DNA from: Venatoribacter cucullus
GTDB lineage: Bacteria; Pseudomonadota; Gammaproteobacteria; Pseudomonadales; Oceanobacteraceae
Assembly (NCBI RefSeq): GCF_016132445.1
Contig: NZ_CP046056.1
Coordinates: 2,763,115-2,827,114, forward strand
Length of the DNA stretch: 64,000 bases
Direction of reading: 5' to 3'
Shown here: one piece after another, positions 1-9,365 of the stretch
Numbering within the stretch: position 1 is the first letter of the stretch
How the letters are laid out: each line of letters starts with the position of its first letter
The notes under the pieces: model-generated
What the model saw: only the letters and a program-made list of their open reading frames with translations
Told to the model about the DNA's origin: nothing
Databases searched by the model: none
Program-made: the position numbers and the translations under genes

Positions 1-2
1 TT

Positions 3-377
3 CAGCAGTCAGACGTTATTGTTATTCCGGTTATTCCATCGGCTATTGATATCCGCGCCGCCACAGCCTTTATCCGCGATGTTTTATTATCCCGCGCCTA
101 TCGTATTAATCCGAAACCCATCGCTGTGGTAGCCAACCGGGTACGTAAAAACACCTTAATTTATGCCAAGCTGGAACGCTTTCTCAGCAGCCTGCAAATT
201 CCCTTTGTTGCCGCCTTCCGCGACACGCAGTTTTATGTGCGTGCCAGCGAACACGGCCTGGGATTAATTGATATTGGTCAGACCGAAAGCAAAGATATGG
301 AAGAATGGCTGGTGCTGATGGAGTGGCTGGAAAAAACCATTGAAAAAATACGCCCGGCAGATAATTCTGGCCAATAA
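3..377 (+). CDS. ParA-family ATPase, C-terminal part (5' end outside window)
   Basis: The reading frame is open from the left edge and ends at a stop at 375-377, giving the last 124 residues of a protein. It opens with a hydrophobic strand followed by PSAIDIRAA, has VANRVRKNT near the middle, and then a LERFL helix and FRDTQFYVRA. This pattern is typical of the C-terminal half of ParA/MinD-type deviant-Walker ATPases that position DNA or protein cargo. The Walker A motif would lie outside the window. It is distinct from the canonical parA at 43.4-44.2 kb, so it is probably a cargo-positioning paralogue. The partner gene is not visible. Confidence 0.65.
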   Translation, partial: QQSDVIVIPVIPSAIDIRAATAFIRDVLLSRAYRINPKPIAVVANRVRKNTLIYAKLERFLSSLQIPFVAAFRDTQFYVRASEHGLGLIDIGQTESKDMEEWLVLMEWLEKTIEKIRPADNSGQ

Positions 378-430
378 TTCCGTATAATCCGTTTTTTAAA
401 TGATCTGGTCTCAGCAGCGAGGAAACTCTT

Positions 431-1522
431 ATGGCTACGCGCAAACCTGCAACTGCAAAAAAACCGGCAGCAAAATCCAGAACCACTGCCAAAGCTCCGG
501 CCGTAAAAGCCGCCGCCAAAAAAACGCCGGCCCGTGCTGCCGTTAAAAAAGTGGCTGCCAAACCCGTTGCCCGTAAAACTGCCGTCAGCCGTGTCGCCAA
601 ACTGACCCCGGTACAACAACTGGAAAAAGAACTGGCCGCGTTGCAGAGCAAACTGGCCACTGCACGTAATAAAGAACTGACCGACGCAGAAAAAGCCGTT
701 AATAAAGCCGTTGCCGCTCAGGCCAAAGCGACCGCCAAACTGGCCAAGGCCAATGAATCACGCAAAGCCGCCAACGAAAAAGTAAAAGCCAATAAAACCG
801 CTGCTGCCGTACGTCAGCTGGAAGCGGCCCGCGTCCGTGTAGACGCAGTCAAAGAAGAACAGCAAGCCGCCAAAGAAACGGCCGTAGCCGCCAAAGCCGT
901 GTTGGCCAACCTGACCCTGGAAACAAAATCCCGCGCCGCACTGGAAAAAGTGGTATCCGATTTTGAAAAAACCCAGGCTCGTCTCAGTGCCGGCAGCGTA
1001 AAAATTACCGCGCCCAAAATCACCCTGAGCAAACCAGCCGCCAGCAAGCCCGCCGCAAAAAAAGCAGCACCGGTAAAACCCGCCGCCAAAGCAGCTGCCA
1101 AACCTGCAGCTAAGACAACCGCAACCAAAGCGGCTGCCAAACCAGTTGCGGAAAAAGAAACCGTAAAAAAAGCACCGGCCAAAAAAGCGGCGGCGAAAAA
1201 GCCGGCTACCCGCACAGCAGCGGTAACCAAAGTGGCGGCGAAAAAAGCGCCGACACCCAAACCCGCCGTCAGCACCCCAGCGGTCACCGAAACCACAGCG
1301 CAGGACGCTGCGGAAAAAAAATCTGCCACTGACACAGCAACCACAGCCGCTACCGGAGCTGTAATTGCGCCGGTGGTTGTGAACGAACAGCCGGCTGCTA
1401 CCCCGGCCGAAATGCCGGCACCGGTGGCACAACCGGAACCGGAAATCAGCGTACCGGACAGTGCCCCGGACAGCAGCGAAACCCTGAACGACCAGCCGTC
1501 CAGCCTGTTCGGCGACAACTGA
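431..1522 (+). CDS. AlgP-like histone-H1-like Ala/Lys/Pro-rich protein
   Basis: This 363-residue protein is built mostly of A, K and P. Residues 1-55 and about 205-275 are degenerate KPAAK/AAAKK repeats like the tail of eukaryotic histone H1 and of Pseudomonas AlgP (AlgR3). Between them, about 60-200, lies a long charged helical coiled-coil segment. The last 80 residues lose lysine and become acidic and proline-rich, ending in SLFGDN. Such proteins are thought to bind DNA nonspecifically; in Pseudomonas AlgP was linked to alginate gene expression. The start follows GAGGAAA, and a TATAAT box sits at 383-388. Repeat proteins of this kind vary in length between strains. Confidence 0.75.
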   Translation: MATRKPATAKKPAAKSRTTAKAPAVKAAAKKTPARAAVKKVAAKPVARKTAVSRVAKLTPVQQLEKELAALQSKLATARNKELTDAEKAVNKAVAAQAKATAKLAKANESRKAANEKVKANKTAAAVRQLEAARVRVDAVKEEQQAAKETAVAAKAVLANLTLETKSRAALEKVVSDFEKTQARLSAGSVKITAPKITLSKPAASKPAAKKAAPVKPAAKAAAKPAAKTTATKAAAKPVAEKETVKKAPAKKAAAKKPATRTAAVTKVAAKKAPTPKPAVSTPAVTETTAQDAAEKKSATDTATTAATGAVIAPVVVNEQPAATPAEMPAPVAQPEPEISVPDSAPDSSETLNDQPSSLFGDN

Positions 1523-1540
1523 TCGATAAGTGGAAAAGCA

Positions 1541-2041
1541 TTACTGGCTGGCCAATGTCAGCCAGTGTTGAAAAAGAGGCCTCACGGCCTCTTTTTTATT
1601 ACCTGCGAGATCTGCTGCGGCATAAAAAGCCGGCGCAAAATCCAGCAGCCTGTTGTCCGTTATTACCTGCGCGCGGTTTTGCACAGCAGCGGATTGCAGC
1701 ACGGTATACAACAGGTTCAGCCCCTGCCGCTCGGCACTCAGTTCCGCCTGCAATAACTGCCCGTACAACGGCTGCTGTTGCTGTCCACAGCGACGACGCA
1801 GCGCGCGCAGCGGCACAATCATGGCATCGCGCCAGCGCCGGTAATCCTCCAACGACTCCGCTGCCGGCCAGTTGAGTTGTTGTTGTGCCAGCCAGCGGTC
1901 GGCCAGCAGAATCAGCACATCCATATCCGCCTCATCCTGCAGGCGCAATAAAACGTCCTTTACTCCGAGCCTGTCATACAGGGCCAGAGCAAAGTCCCAC
2001 AGTGGGTTATGCGGGGAATCTGTGGCACACTGCGCCGCCAT
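1541..2041 (-). CDS. TIGR02444 family (DUF2390) protein
   Basis: This 166-residue cytoplasmic protein has the family start pattern NPLWDFALALYDRLGV, then a Cys-free helical body with DYRRWRDAMIVPLRALRR. The family has no established function; in Pseudomonas it also sits beside an ABC-F ATPase and algP, as here. ATG at 2041 is chosen because AGAAGGT precedes it by 7 bases. An in-frame TTG at 2068 would leave almost no space to the divergent ABC-F start at 2070. Its last codons overlap the terminator of the convergent algP-like gene. Confidence 0.75.
   Translation of the reverse strand: MAAQCATDSPHNPLWDFALALYDRLGVKDVLLRLQDEADMDVLILLADRWLAQQQLNWPAAESLEDYRRWRDAMIVPLRALRRRCGQQQQPLYGQLLQAELSAERQGLNLLYTVLQSAAVQNRAQVITDNRLLDFAPAFYAAADLAGNKKEAVRPLFQHWLTLASQ
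1571..1597. terminator. Bidirectional-type hairpin terminator of the algP-like gene
   Basis: AAAAAGAGGCC, a TCAC loop, then GGCCTCTTTTTT form a GC-rich stem flanked by an A-run on the left and a T-run on the right. That fits intrinsic termination of the plus-strand algP-like transcript 50 bases after its stop. The hairpin lies inside the last codons of the convergent TIGR02444 gene, so the same bases are coding on the minus strand. Confidence 0.85.
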
Positions 2042-2069
2042 TGCCGTTACCTTCTGTTTAGCTGCCAAT

Positions 2070-3983
2070 ATGATCGAATTTAATCAGGTTTCCCTGCAAC
2101 GCGGAACGCAAACTCTGCTCAAAGATGCCAGCCTGCGCATTCACGACGGCCAAAAAATGGCCCTGATCGGCCCCAACGGCGCGGGTAAATCCAGCCTGTT
2201 TGCGTTGCTGAACGGCGAACTGCACGTCGATGGCGGCGACCTGTATATTCCGCCCAAATGGCGCATTGCCCATATGCGGCAGGAAGTGGAAGCCAGCGAG
2301 CGCAGCGCGCTGGATTACGCCATGGACGGGGATGCCATTTTCCGCACGATCGAACAACACATCGCGACGGCAGCCAACGACAACGATCTGGCCCACTGGC
2401 TCGACCAGATGGATCAGCATCAGGGCTATGGCGTACCGGTAAAAGCCGAACAACTGCTGCACGGTTTGGGCTTCAGCCAGGAAGAATTAACCCGCCCGGT
2501 AAAAAGCTTTTCCGGTGGCTGGCGTATTCGTCTGAACCTGGCCCAGGCACTGATGATGCCGTCGGATTTATTGCTGCTCGACGAACCGACCAACCACCTC
2601 GATTTAGAAGCAACGATGTGGCTCGAGCAGTACCTGAAAAATTACCCCGGCACGCTGCTGTTTATTTCCCACGACCGCGATTTTATCGACGGCGTCGCCA
2701 ATAACATTGTGCATCTGCACCAACAAACGCTGACGCTTTATCCGGGCAACTACAGCGCCTACGAACGCATCCGCGCAGAAAAACTGGCGCAGCAGCAAAG
2801 CGTGTACGAGAAACAACAGGAACGGGTGGCCGAGATTGAAAAATTCGTCGCCCGTTTCCGCGCCAAAGCCAGCAAAGCCAAACAAGCGCAAAGCCGTTTG
2901 AAAGAATTGCAGCGCATGGAGCTGATCGCCCCGGCGCATGTGGATTCACCCTTTCAGTTTGAATTTCCCTGCTACGAAAAAATGTCGGCACCGTTGCTGG
3001 CTATCGACCATGCCGACCTCGGTTATGCCGGCAAGGTGATTCTGCCCAACGTTAAACTGAGTATTGTGCCGGGCCATCGCGTCGGCTTGCTTGGCCCTAA
3101 CGGTGCGGGTAAATCCACGCTGTTAAAAACCCTGTGCGGTGATGTGCCCATGCTCAGCGGTGAACGCTCGCAAGGCGAACACCTGCGCGTTGGTTACTAC
3201 GCCCAGCATCAGCTGGAATCGCTGGATGTAAAAGCCTCCGGCGCACTGATTCTGCAGCGCCTGAAGCCCAAAGCCAGCGATCAGGAAATCCGCAACTTCC
3301 TCGGCGGTTTTGGTTTTCATGGTGATAAAGCACTGGAAATTATCGAACCTTTTTCCGGTGGTGAAAAAGCCCGGCTGGCGCTGGCCTGTGTGGCCTGGAT
3401 GAAACCCAACCTGCTGATTCTGGACGAACCCACCAACCATCTGGACATCGAAATGCGCGAAGCCTTAACGCTGGCGCTGCAGAACTTTCCCGGTGCCATT
3501 CTGGTGGTCAGCCACGACCGGCATTTATTAAAAGCCACCGTGGATGAATACTGGCTGGTCGATCACGGGCGGGTGCAGGAATTCGATGGTGATCTGGATG
3601 ACTACCATCAGTATATGAACCAGCGCGAGGCCTCCGCGCAGCCGGGCAGCAGCACAACAGCCGGCAGCCCAGCACCTGCCAGCAATAACAGTGCAACGGC
3701 CGCCGCCCCGGTCGATCGCAAAGAACAGAAACGCCTGGAAGCCGAAAAACGCCAGCGTCTTGCCCCCATCCGCAAGCAACAGCAGGCCGCCGAGCAGCGC
3801 ATGGAAAAACTGCAGGCTCAGCTCAGCAACATGGAAGAACAGCTGGGCGACAACGGCCTGTATGACGCCGCCCGCAAAGACGAGCTGAACAAACTGCTGC
3901 AACAGCAAGGGCAGTTAAAAGCCGAGCTGGAAGCGGTGGAAATGCAGTGGATGGAATTATCTGAGCAGCTGGAAGCTGAATAA
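2070..3983 (+). CDS. yheS: ABC-F ATPase, YheS-like
   Basis: This 637-residue soluble protein has two ABC domains and no membrane segments, and its length equals that of E. coli YheS. The first domain has Walker A GPNGAGKSS, signature FSGGWRIRLNLAQ and LLLLDEPTNHLD. The linker is a charged helix rich in K, Q and R. The second domain has GPNGAGKST, FSGGEKARLALA and LLILDEPTNHLD. The C-terminal ~110 residues form a charged coiled coil, after an A/S/P-rich spacer. ABC-F proteins act on ribosomes, usually at the E site, to relieve stalled translation. The frame is open upstream of 2070, but alignment to the family (MIEFNQVSLQRG) places the start there. Confidence 0.9.
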   Translation: MIEFNQVSLQRGTQTLLKDASLRIHDGQKMALIGPNGAGKSSLFALLNGELHVDGGDLYIPPKWRIAHMRQEVEASERSALDYAMDGDAIFRTIEQHIATAANDNDLAHWLDQMDQHQGYGVPVKAEQLLHGLGFSQEELTRPVKSFSGGWRIRLNLAQALMMPSDLLLLDEPTNHLDLEATMWLEQYLKNYPGTLLFISHDRDFIDGVANNIVHLHQQTLTLYPGNYSAYERIRAEKLAQQQSVYEKQQERVAEIEKFVARFRAKASKAKQAQSRLKELQRMELIAPAHVDSPFQFEFPCYEKMSAPLLAIDHADLGYAGKVILPNVKLSIVPGHRVGLLGPNGAGKSTLLKTLCGDVPMLSGERSQGEHLRVGYYAQHQLESLDVKASGALILQRLKPKASDQEIRNFLGGFGFHGDKALEIIEPFSGGEKARLALACVAWMKPNLLILDEPTNHLDIEMREALTLALQNFPGAILVVSHDRHLLKATVDEYWLVDHGRVQEFDGDLDDYHQYMNQREASAQPGSSTTAGSPAPASNNSATAAAPVDRKEQKRLEAEKRQRLAPIRKQQQAAEQRMEKLQAQLSNMEEQLGDNGLYDAARKDELNKLLQQQGQLKAELEAVEMQWMELSEQLEAE

Positions 3984-3992
3984 TCCAGGAGT

Positions 3993-4024
3993 CTCTGAAC
4001 CGCTCTGCGTGTAGTGGTTCAGAG
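3993..4024. terminator. Hairpin after yheS-like gene
   Basis: CTCTGAACC at 3993-4001 is the exact inverse of GGTTCAGAG at 4016-4024, with a 14-base loop. It lies 10 bases past the ABC-F stop, between convergent features, so transcript ending is likely. There is no T-run, so this is not a textbook intrinsic terminator. Confidence 0.45.
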
Positions 4025-4053
4025 CGTTCCTGCAATCCGGAGCGGGCACCGGG

Positions 4054-4275
4054 TTATTCAGAGGCTCCCTGGCTCACCGTCGCGCGCAGCATAATGGCAC
4101 TGGCCACCGGTGCCAGTTCGGCCAACGGCGCATCATCCATTAAGCGATACAGAATCAGCTCGTTAATTCCGGCCACCAGCACCAGCGCCATAGACTGATC
4201 CATCGCCTGTAATGCCTCTCCGCGCTGACGTCGTTCCTGTACTTGTTGCACCAGAAAACCGGCAAAGGTTTCTGC
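4054..4275 (-). pseudogene. TetR-family regulator remnant (C-terminal part only)
   Basis: The minus strand encodes AETFAGFLVQQVQERRQRGE and then a helical stretch ending TVSQGASE. This looks like the last 70 or so residues of a TetR-type ligand-binding domain. A TGA in the same frame (4276-4278) cuts it off, and no helix-turn-helix segment is found before the divergent gene at 4549. A full TetR gene needs about 600 bases, which are not available here. It is read as a decayed regulator, perhaps once controlling the neighbouring membrane protein. Confidence 0.5.
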
Positions 4276-4278
4276 TCA

Positions 4279-4548
4279 GGCAACGCTTTCTGGGCGTGCC
4301 GGTATCCGCTCGTCTTTGCTCCGGGGAATGCGGCAGTGCAGACGCTGATCCGCCTCCTGCCCGGTGGTAAAGCATGGCTTACCCGGCGTGGCCGGGCAGC
4401 CCAGCAGTCGATGCTGACGATTCTGTTCGGAGAGCACACCCCGGACATTATCCGGGTGAACGGATGAACAAACGATTGTCATGATGACTGCGCTATACTG
4501 TCGGCACTCCGGACCGACTATCACTCTCTGCACCATAGTGGTGAATTC
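4279..4548. other. Region with no convincing gene
   Basis: Open frames exist on both strands (about 75-86 codons) but none has a recognisable motif or ribosome-binding site. It probably contains scrambled 5' sequence of the TetR remnant plus the upstream region of the CNNM gene. A TATACT hexamer lies at about 4492-4497, but no -35 at proper spacing was found. Confidence 0.4.
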
Positions 4549-5859
4549 ATGACCTCGTTAGAAACCGCATTATTTATGCTGGCCCTGGTGGTCAGCAGTT
4601 CATTTTTTTCTATTTCCGAAATTGCCCTGGCGGCCTCGCGCAAAACCCGCCTGCAGCGGCTGGGCAGTGAGGGCAACCACAAGGCCGAAAAAGTCTTGTT
4701 GTTGCAGGAGCACCCGGGCAACTTTTTTACCGTGGTACAAATCGGCCTGAACGCCGTGGCGATTCTGGGCGGTATTGTCGGTGAGTCCTTTTTTACACCC
4801 TACATCGCTGCCCTGCTGGGTGTATTTATCAGCGATCCGTGGCTGACGCCATTAGCCTTTGGCTGCTCGGTATTTTTTGTGACCGGTATTTTTATTCTGT
4901 TTGCTGACCTGATCCCCAAACGGCTGGCCATGATTGCGCCGGAAAGCATCGCTCTGCGCATTGTGCAGCCCATGCTGTTGCTCATTGTGCTGCTGAAGCC
5001 GCTGGTGTGGTTTTTTAATGGCCTGGCGAATCTGGTGTTCCGTTTATTCCGCCTGCCAACCATGCGGGAAAACGATATTACCTCGGGCGATATTATGGCC
5101 ATGATGGAAGCCGGTGCCGAAGCCGGGGTGCTGCAGGAGCACGAACACCAGCTGCTGGAAAATGTGTTCGAAATGGAATCACGCACCGTGACCTCGGCCA
5201 TGACCACCCGCGAAAGCCTGATTTTCTTTATGCAGGACGAACCCATCGACAGCATTAAAGAAAAACTGGCGCAGCATCCGCACACCAAATTTCTGGTCTG
5301 CAACGGCGTGCTGGATAACATTGTCGGCTACGTCGACAGCCGCGATTTACTGCTGCAGATTCTGCACAACCAGCCCATGTCGCTGACCACCGAAGGGGTG
5401 TTAAAAGCACCGCCGATTATTCCCGATACCCTCAGTCTGTACGAAGTGCTGGAACACTTTAAATCCGCCGGTTCGGACTTTGCCGTGGTAATGAATGAAT
5501 ACGCCCTGATCGTCGGCATTATTACCCTGAAAGATGTGATGAGCATTGTGATGGGCGAGCTGGTGTTCAACGAGGAAGAACAGATTGTCGCCCGTGACCA
5601 GAATTCCTGGCTGGTCGATGGCTCCACGCCGCTGGCCGATGTCATGCGGACCTTTGAAATCGACCATTTCCCACAGGCGGAAAACTACGAAACCATCGCC
5701 GGTTTTATGATGTTTATGCTGCGCAAAATCCCCAAGCGCACCGACTTTGTGCTGTACGGCGGCTACAAGTTTGAAGTGGTGGATATCGACAGCTACAAAA
5801 TCGACCAGCTACTGGTGACCCGTATCGAACTGCCTGACGCGGCCATGCCTAACGCATAA
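4549..5859 (+). CDS. CNNM/CBS-domain membrane protein (YtfL/PaeA-like, HlyC/CorC family)
   Basis: This 436-residue protein has the family order: a DUF21 (CNNM) transmembrane domain with about four segments (residues 5-180, including FFSISEIALAASRKTRLQ), a pair of CBS domains (about 200-335), and a C-terminal CorC/HlyC transporter-associated domain (about 350-430). The family includes E. coli YtfL/PaeA, linked to polyamine export, and CorB/CorC proteins linked to magnesium and cobalt. The substrate cannot be told from sequence. It converges on cydC with a 24-base gap. Confidence 0.85.
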   Translation: MTSLETALFMLALVVSSSFFSISEIALAASRKTRLQRLGSEGNHKAEKVLLLQEHPGNFFTVVQIGLNAVAILGGIVGESFFTPYIAALLGVFISDPWLTPLAFGCSVFFVTGIFILFADLIPKRLAMIAPESIALRIVQPMLLLIVLLKPLVWFFNGLANLVFRLFRLPTMRENDITSGDIMAMMEAGAEAGVLQEHEHQLLENVFEMESRTVTSAMTTRESLIFFMQDEPIDSIKEKLAQHPHTKFLVCNGVLDNIVGYVDSRDLLLQILHNQPMSLTTEGVLKAPPIIPDTLSLYEVLEHFKSAGSDFAVVMNEYALIVGIITLKDVMSIVMGELVFNEEEQIVARDQNSWLVDGSTPLADVMRTFEIDHFPQAENYETIAGFMMFMLRKIPKRTDFVLYGGYKFEVVDIDSYKIDQLLVTRIELPDAAMPNA

Positions 5860-5883
5860 ATGCGTTGGCAGACCGTGCCGCCG

Positions 5884-7503
5884 TTACCCCAGGCGTAAGT
5901 GCTGCTGCCCCGGCTGCATTAACCCTTCATCGTGGGTATTGGCAATCACCAGCTTGTCGGCCCAATGCTCGGCCAGACGGCTGAAAATCCGCTGCGCCCG
6001 GGCGGCGTCCATGCCCGCGGCCGGCTCGTCCAGCAGCACAATGGCCGGGTTCTGCAATATCAGCCGCGCCAGCCCGATGCGCTTGGCTTCACCACCGGAC
6101 GGCTGCCATTCACCATCGCCCAGCCAGGTATCCAGCCCGGCCGGCAGGCTGTGCGCCCAGCTATCCAGCTCCACCAGTTGCAGCGCCTGCTGAATATCCG
6201 CCTCGCTGCAGACATGATGCAGACACAGGTTATCGCGCAGGCTGGCGCGCAAAATATCAATGCGCTGTGGCATCAGCAGCGGGGCCTGTGCCCGCGGCGC
6301 TTCAATGCGCACCGCGCCACTGCCGGCCTGCAACTGGCCGGATAACAGCGCCATTAAGGTGCTTTTACCCGCGCCGCTGGGCCCAGTAATCCAGTGCCAG
6401 CCGGGGCCGGCAAAGGTATGGCTGAACTGCTGCAGCACCGGCTGTGGTTGCGCCGGGTAGCGATAATCCACCTGCTGTAACTGCACCGCCACCACCGGTG
6501 CCGCCACCCGCACGCGGGGCTCCGGCCATTCGCTGTCCGGGCGGTCGTCCAGCCGCTGCAGCGCCGCCAGCCCCAGCCGTAACGCCGCCAGCACCGGGCT
6601 GGCCGTAACCAGCACTTCGCCGGTACCCAGCGTCAGCAACAGCACCATAAACAGATTGGCACCGGCCAGCTCACCCGCGCCAAAGGCGCTGAAACCCAGC
6701 GCCAGCACCGCCACCGTCAGCCCCACCAACAGGATCTGCGTCAGCAGCAACATGGCTTGTTGCCGGTTCACCGCCTGCACTTCTTGCTGGTCCGCTTCAG
6801 CGGCTTCGCTGCGCAGCTGATCACCGGCCGCCGCCAGCCGCTGATGCAACGTAAGGGTGCGGCCATTGCTGAGAAGTGAGGCCGCGCTCTGCCATTGCTG
6901 CGTGCGCAGCCGGTGCAGGTTGTCCTGCGGTGCCAATACCTGGCGGCTGTACAGCCAGGGCATCAGTCCCACCGTCAGCAGCAGTACCGGCAAGGCGACC
7001 CAGAGTGCCGGCGGCAGTACCAGAGCCAGCACCAGCGCATAGCCCGCACTCACCGCCAGCACCACAGTGGCGGGTAGCAGCGCCGACAGATAAATGGACT
7101 CAATGTGCTGAATATCCTGCAGCAGGCGGCTGGAGGTAGCGTGGCGATTGAGCTGCTGTTCGTACCAGGGCCGTGCCGCCAGCTGGCGGAACACCAGCGC
7201 GCGCAGCTGCGATATCAGCCGGAAAGTGGCTTCATGGCTGGTGAGGCGTTCGCCGTAACGCCCGGCGGTGCGGGCGATGGAGAGGCCGCGCACCATCGCG
7301 CCGGGGGCAAAGAAATTAAACACCGCGGCCGTCGCCGCCGTTAACCCGGCCAGCGCCGCCGCCGAAATAAACCAGCCCGATACCGCCAGCAGGGCAATGC
7401 CGGCAAAAGCGGTAATAACCGCCAGCAAAATCCCCAGCAAGGCCATGCCTTTGTGTTGCCATAACAGACGCCAGTAGTGACGGTGCAGAGAATGATGGGT
7501 CAT
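5884..7503 (-). CDS. cydC: Glutathione/cysteine ABC exporter, subunit CydC
   Basis: This 539-residue half-transporter has an N-terminal six-helix domain (residues 15-310) and a C-terminal ABC domain with Walker A GPSGAGKS (374-381), signature PSGGEAKR and IVLLDEPAAGMD. With CydD it exports reduced thiols to the periplasm, which is needed to assemble cytochrome bd oxidase and c-type cytochromes. Its start overlaps the cydD stop by 4 bases, so the pair is translationally coupled. The cydAB oxidase genes are not in the window. Confidence 0.9.
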   Translation of the reverse strand: MTHHSLHRHYWRLLWQHKGMALLGILLAVITAFAGIALLAVSGWFISAAALAGLTAATAAVFNFFAPGAMVRGLSIARTAGRYGERLTSHEATFRLISQLRALVFRQLAARPWYEQQLNRHATSSRLLQDIQHIESIYLSALLPATVVLAVSAGYALVLALVLPPALWVALPVLLLTVGLMPWLYSRQVLAPQDNLHRLRTQQWQSAASLLSNGRTLTLHQRLAAAGDQLRSEAAEADQQEVQAVNRQQAMLLLTQILLVGLTVAVLALGFSAFGAGELAGANLFMVLLLTLGTGEVLVTASPVLAALRLGLAALQRLDDRPDSEWPEPRVRVAAPVVAVQLQQVDYRYPAQPQPVLQQFSHTFAGPGWHWITGPSGAGKSTLMALLSGQLQAGSGAVRIEAPRAQAPLLMPQRIDILRASLRDNLCLHHVCSEADIQQALQLVELDSWAHSLPAGLDTWLGDGEWQPSGGEAKRIGLARLILQNPAIVLLDEPAAGMDAARAQRIFSRLAEHWADKLVIANTHDEGLMQPGQQHLRLG

Positions 7504-9191
7504 ACCGCACCTCCGTTCAGCGTGATTTCAGCATCAAAGAACCCATGCTCGGCCAGCCGGTGACTGGCCATCACCAGCATGCCGCCGCCCTCGCACCATG
7601 CTTGAAGGCGCTGCAGAAACTCAGAGGCAGTGTCGGCATCCAGATTGGCGGTGGGTTCATCCAGCAACAGCAACGCCGGCCGGTGCAGAAACACCCGCGC
7701 CAGTGCGATCCGCTGCGCCTGGCCACCGGACAAATAACCGCCGCTGTCGCTGACTACATAATCGAGTTGCCCCGGCAACGCCTGCACCACCGCATCGGCG
7801 CGGGCGTGCTGCAGCGCCTCCCAGAGTTCAGCCTCGCTGAACTGGCCACCCAGGGTGAGGTTGTCGCGGATACTGGCAAACAGCAGTTCGGGTTGTTGCG
7901 ATAAATAACCCACCTGCCGGTACCAGCCGGGCTGCTGCCATACCGACTGCGCCGTACCGTTAATCCGCACCTCGCCGGCGGCCGGTTCACGCAGGCCAGC
8001 CAGCGTATCCAGCAAGGTGGTTTTACCGGAACCGGACGGGCCATTGAGCAGCAGTTTCTGCCCCGGCCGCAGGGTAAAGCTGACCGGCTCGTGTACCGGA
8101 CTGGCGGCGCTGCCACTGACCAGTTCTACCGCCTGCAACTGCTGCAGCGCTGGAATACTGGCCTCTTCCTCCTGCGGGCTGGCAGACAACTGCGCCAGCG
8201 CCTGCAGACGCAACAATTGCTCGGCCATGCTCATGGCGTTGGAGCGCTCGTGATACAGCGCCCCCATTTTACGCAGCGGCGCATAAAACTCCGGCGCCAG
8301 CATCAGCAGAAACACACCGTCGAATAACCCCAGCGGCGCCCAGCTGCCGGCTTCGTACATACCGAGGAAATGCAGCCCCAGATACACCGCCACCAGCGCC
8401 ACACTGATGGCACTGAAAAACTCCAGCACCGTGCCGGACAAAAACGCCAGCCGCAACACCTGCATGGTGGATTTCCGGTACTGCTCCGACTGTTCATACA
8501 GAGCATCCGCCTCCGGGCCCGTGGTGCCGGCCAGCTGCAGCGCCTGCAGGTTTTTCAGACGGTCGGCGAGCAAATCACCCAGCCGGTTCAGCGCCTGCAG
8601 ATTGGCGCGGCTGGCGTCGGCGGCTTTCCAGCCCACCAGCATCATAAACACCACTACCATGGGCGCGGTGAGCAGCAGAATCAGCGCCACCATCCAGTTC
8701 ACCGTCAGCGCCGCCAGCAAAATGGCCAGCGGCATCAACAGCGCCAGCCGCTGCTGCGGAATGTAGTCGGCAAAATAGCCGCGCTGGTTATCAATTTCGC
8801 GGGTCAGCAGATTGCTGATTTCAGCCAGCTTAAAGGCCGGGAACAACCGGATATTGAGGGCAAAACACTGCTGCAGCGCCTGCTCACGCAGGGCATTCCG
8901 GATGGCCAGACTGGCGCGGTTGCCGGTGAGCGTCTGCGCGTACACCGCCAGCGTGCGCAGCAGCAGAATACCCGCCAGCTGCAACCAGCCGGCAATATCC
9001 GGCAACAATGGCTGCGGCTGATAAATGGCGTTATCCAGCGTCCGCGCCACCCACAGCGCCAGCAAAATGGTGGCCGCCACCTGCACCAACCCGAGCAGGG
9101 TCGACAGAGCATTCTCCAACCGCGCCGCCCCGGCAGCACGGCGTAATAGGGTTTTGGCGCTGGGTTCAGTACCCGTGGCTGACTCTGACAT
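7500..9191 (-). CDS. cydD: Glutathione/cysteine ABC exporter, subunit CydD
   Basis: This 563-residue half-transporter is first in the cydDC pair. It has six predicted membrane helices, then an ABC domain with GPSGSGKTT, LSGGQAQRIALAR and LLLLDEPTANLD. ATG at 9191 (MSESATG) is preferred. A GTG at 9212 in the same frame is possible, and neither has a strong ribosome-binding site. CydC and CydD form the heterodimer. Which is which follows from gene order and from the FKLAEISNLLTREIDNQRG segment typical of CydD. Confidence 0.88.
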   Translation of the reverse strand: MSESATGTEPSAKTLLRRAAGAARLENALSTLLGLVQVAATILLALWVARTLDNAIYQPQPLLPDIAGWLQLAGILLLRTLAVYAQTLTGNRASLAIRNALREQALQQCFALNIRLFPAFKLAEISNLLTREIDNQRGYFADYIPQQRLALLMPLAILLAALTVNWMVALILLLTAPMVVVFMMLVGWKAADASRANLQALNRLGDLLADRLKNLQALQLAGTTGPEADALYEQSEQYRKSTMQVLRLAFLSGTVLEFFSAISVALVAVYLGLHFLGMYEAGSWAPLGLFDGVFLLMLAPEFYAPLRKMGALYHERSNAMSMAEQLLRLQALAQLSASPQEEEASIPALQQLQAVELVSGSAASPVHEPVSFTLRPGQKLLLNGPSGSGKTTLLDTLAGLREPAAGEVRINGTAQSVWQQPGWYRQVGYLSQQPELLFASIRDNLTLGGQFSEAELWEALQHARADAVVQALPGQLDYVVSDSGGYLSGGQAQRIALARVFLHRPALLLLDEPTANLDADTASEFLQRLQAWCEGGGMLVMASHRLAEHGFFDAEITLNGGAV

Positions 9192-9365
9192 AAACACAAC
9201 ATCCGGCAACACAGAGGAAAAGCGAACCGCAGTGTACCGGCAGCGCTACCGGTGCGCACGGCCTGACTGCCAGCTGTGTCTTTTTGCCGCAGAGCGGAGC
9301 GGCCTCAAGCAACAGACGCTTATGCCGATACAGAAAACATCTGTTCGTTAAATGAGTGGTCAGTA

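Noticed and set aside
814..1518. Long minus-strand frames opposite the algP-like gene
   Set aside because: They mirror the Ala/Lys repeat codons of the plus strand; the translations are low-complexity Ala/Val or Phe/Gly strings.
4243..4467. Plus-strand 74-codon frame ending HTPDIIRVNG
   Set aside because: Looks protein-like at the end but has no known motif or ribosome-binding site and lies in degraded DNA.
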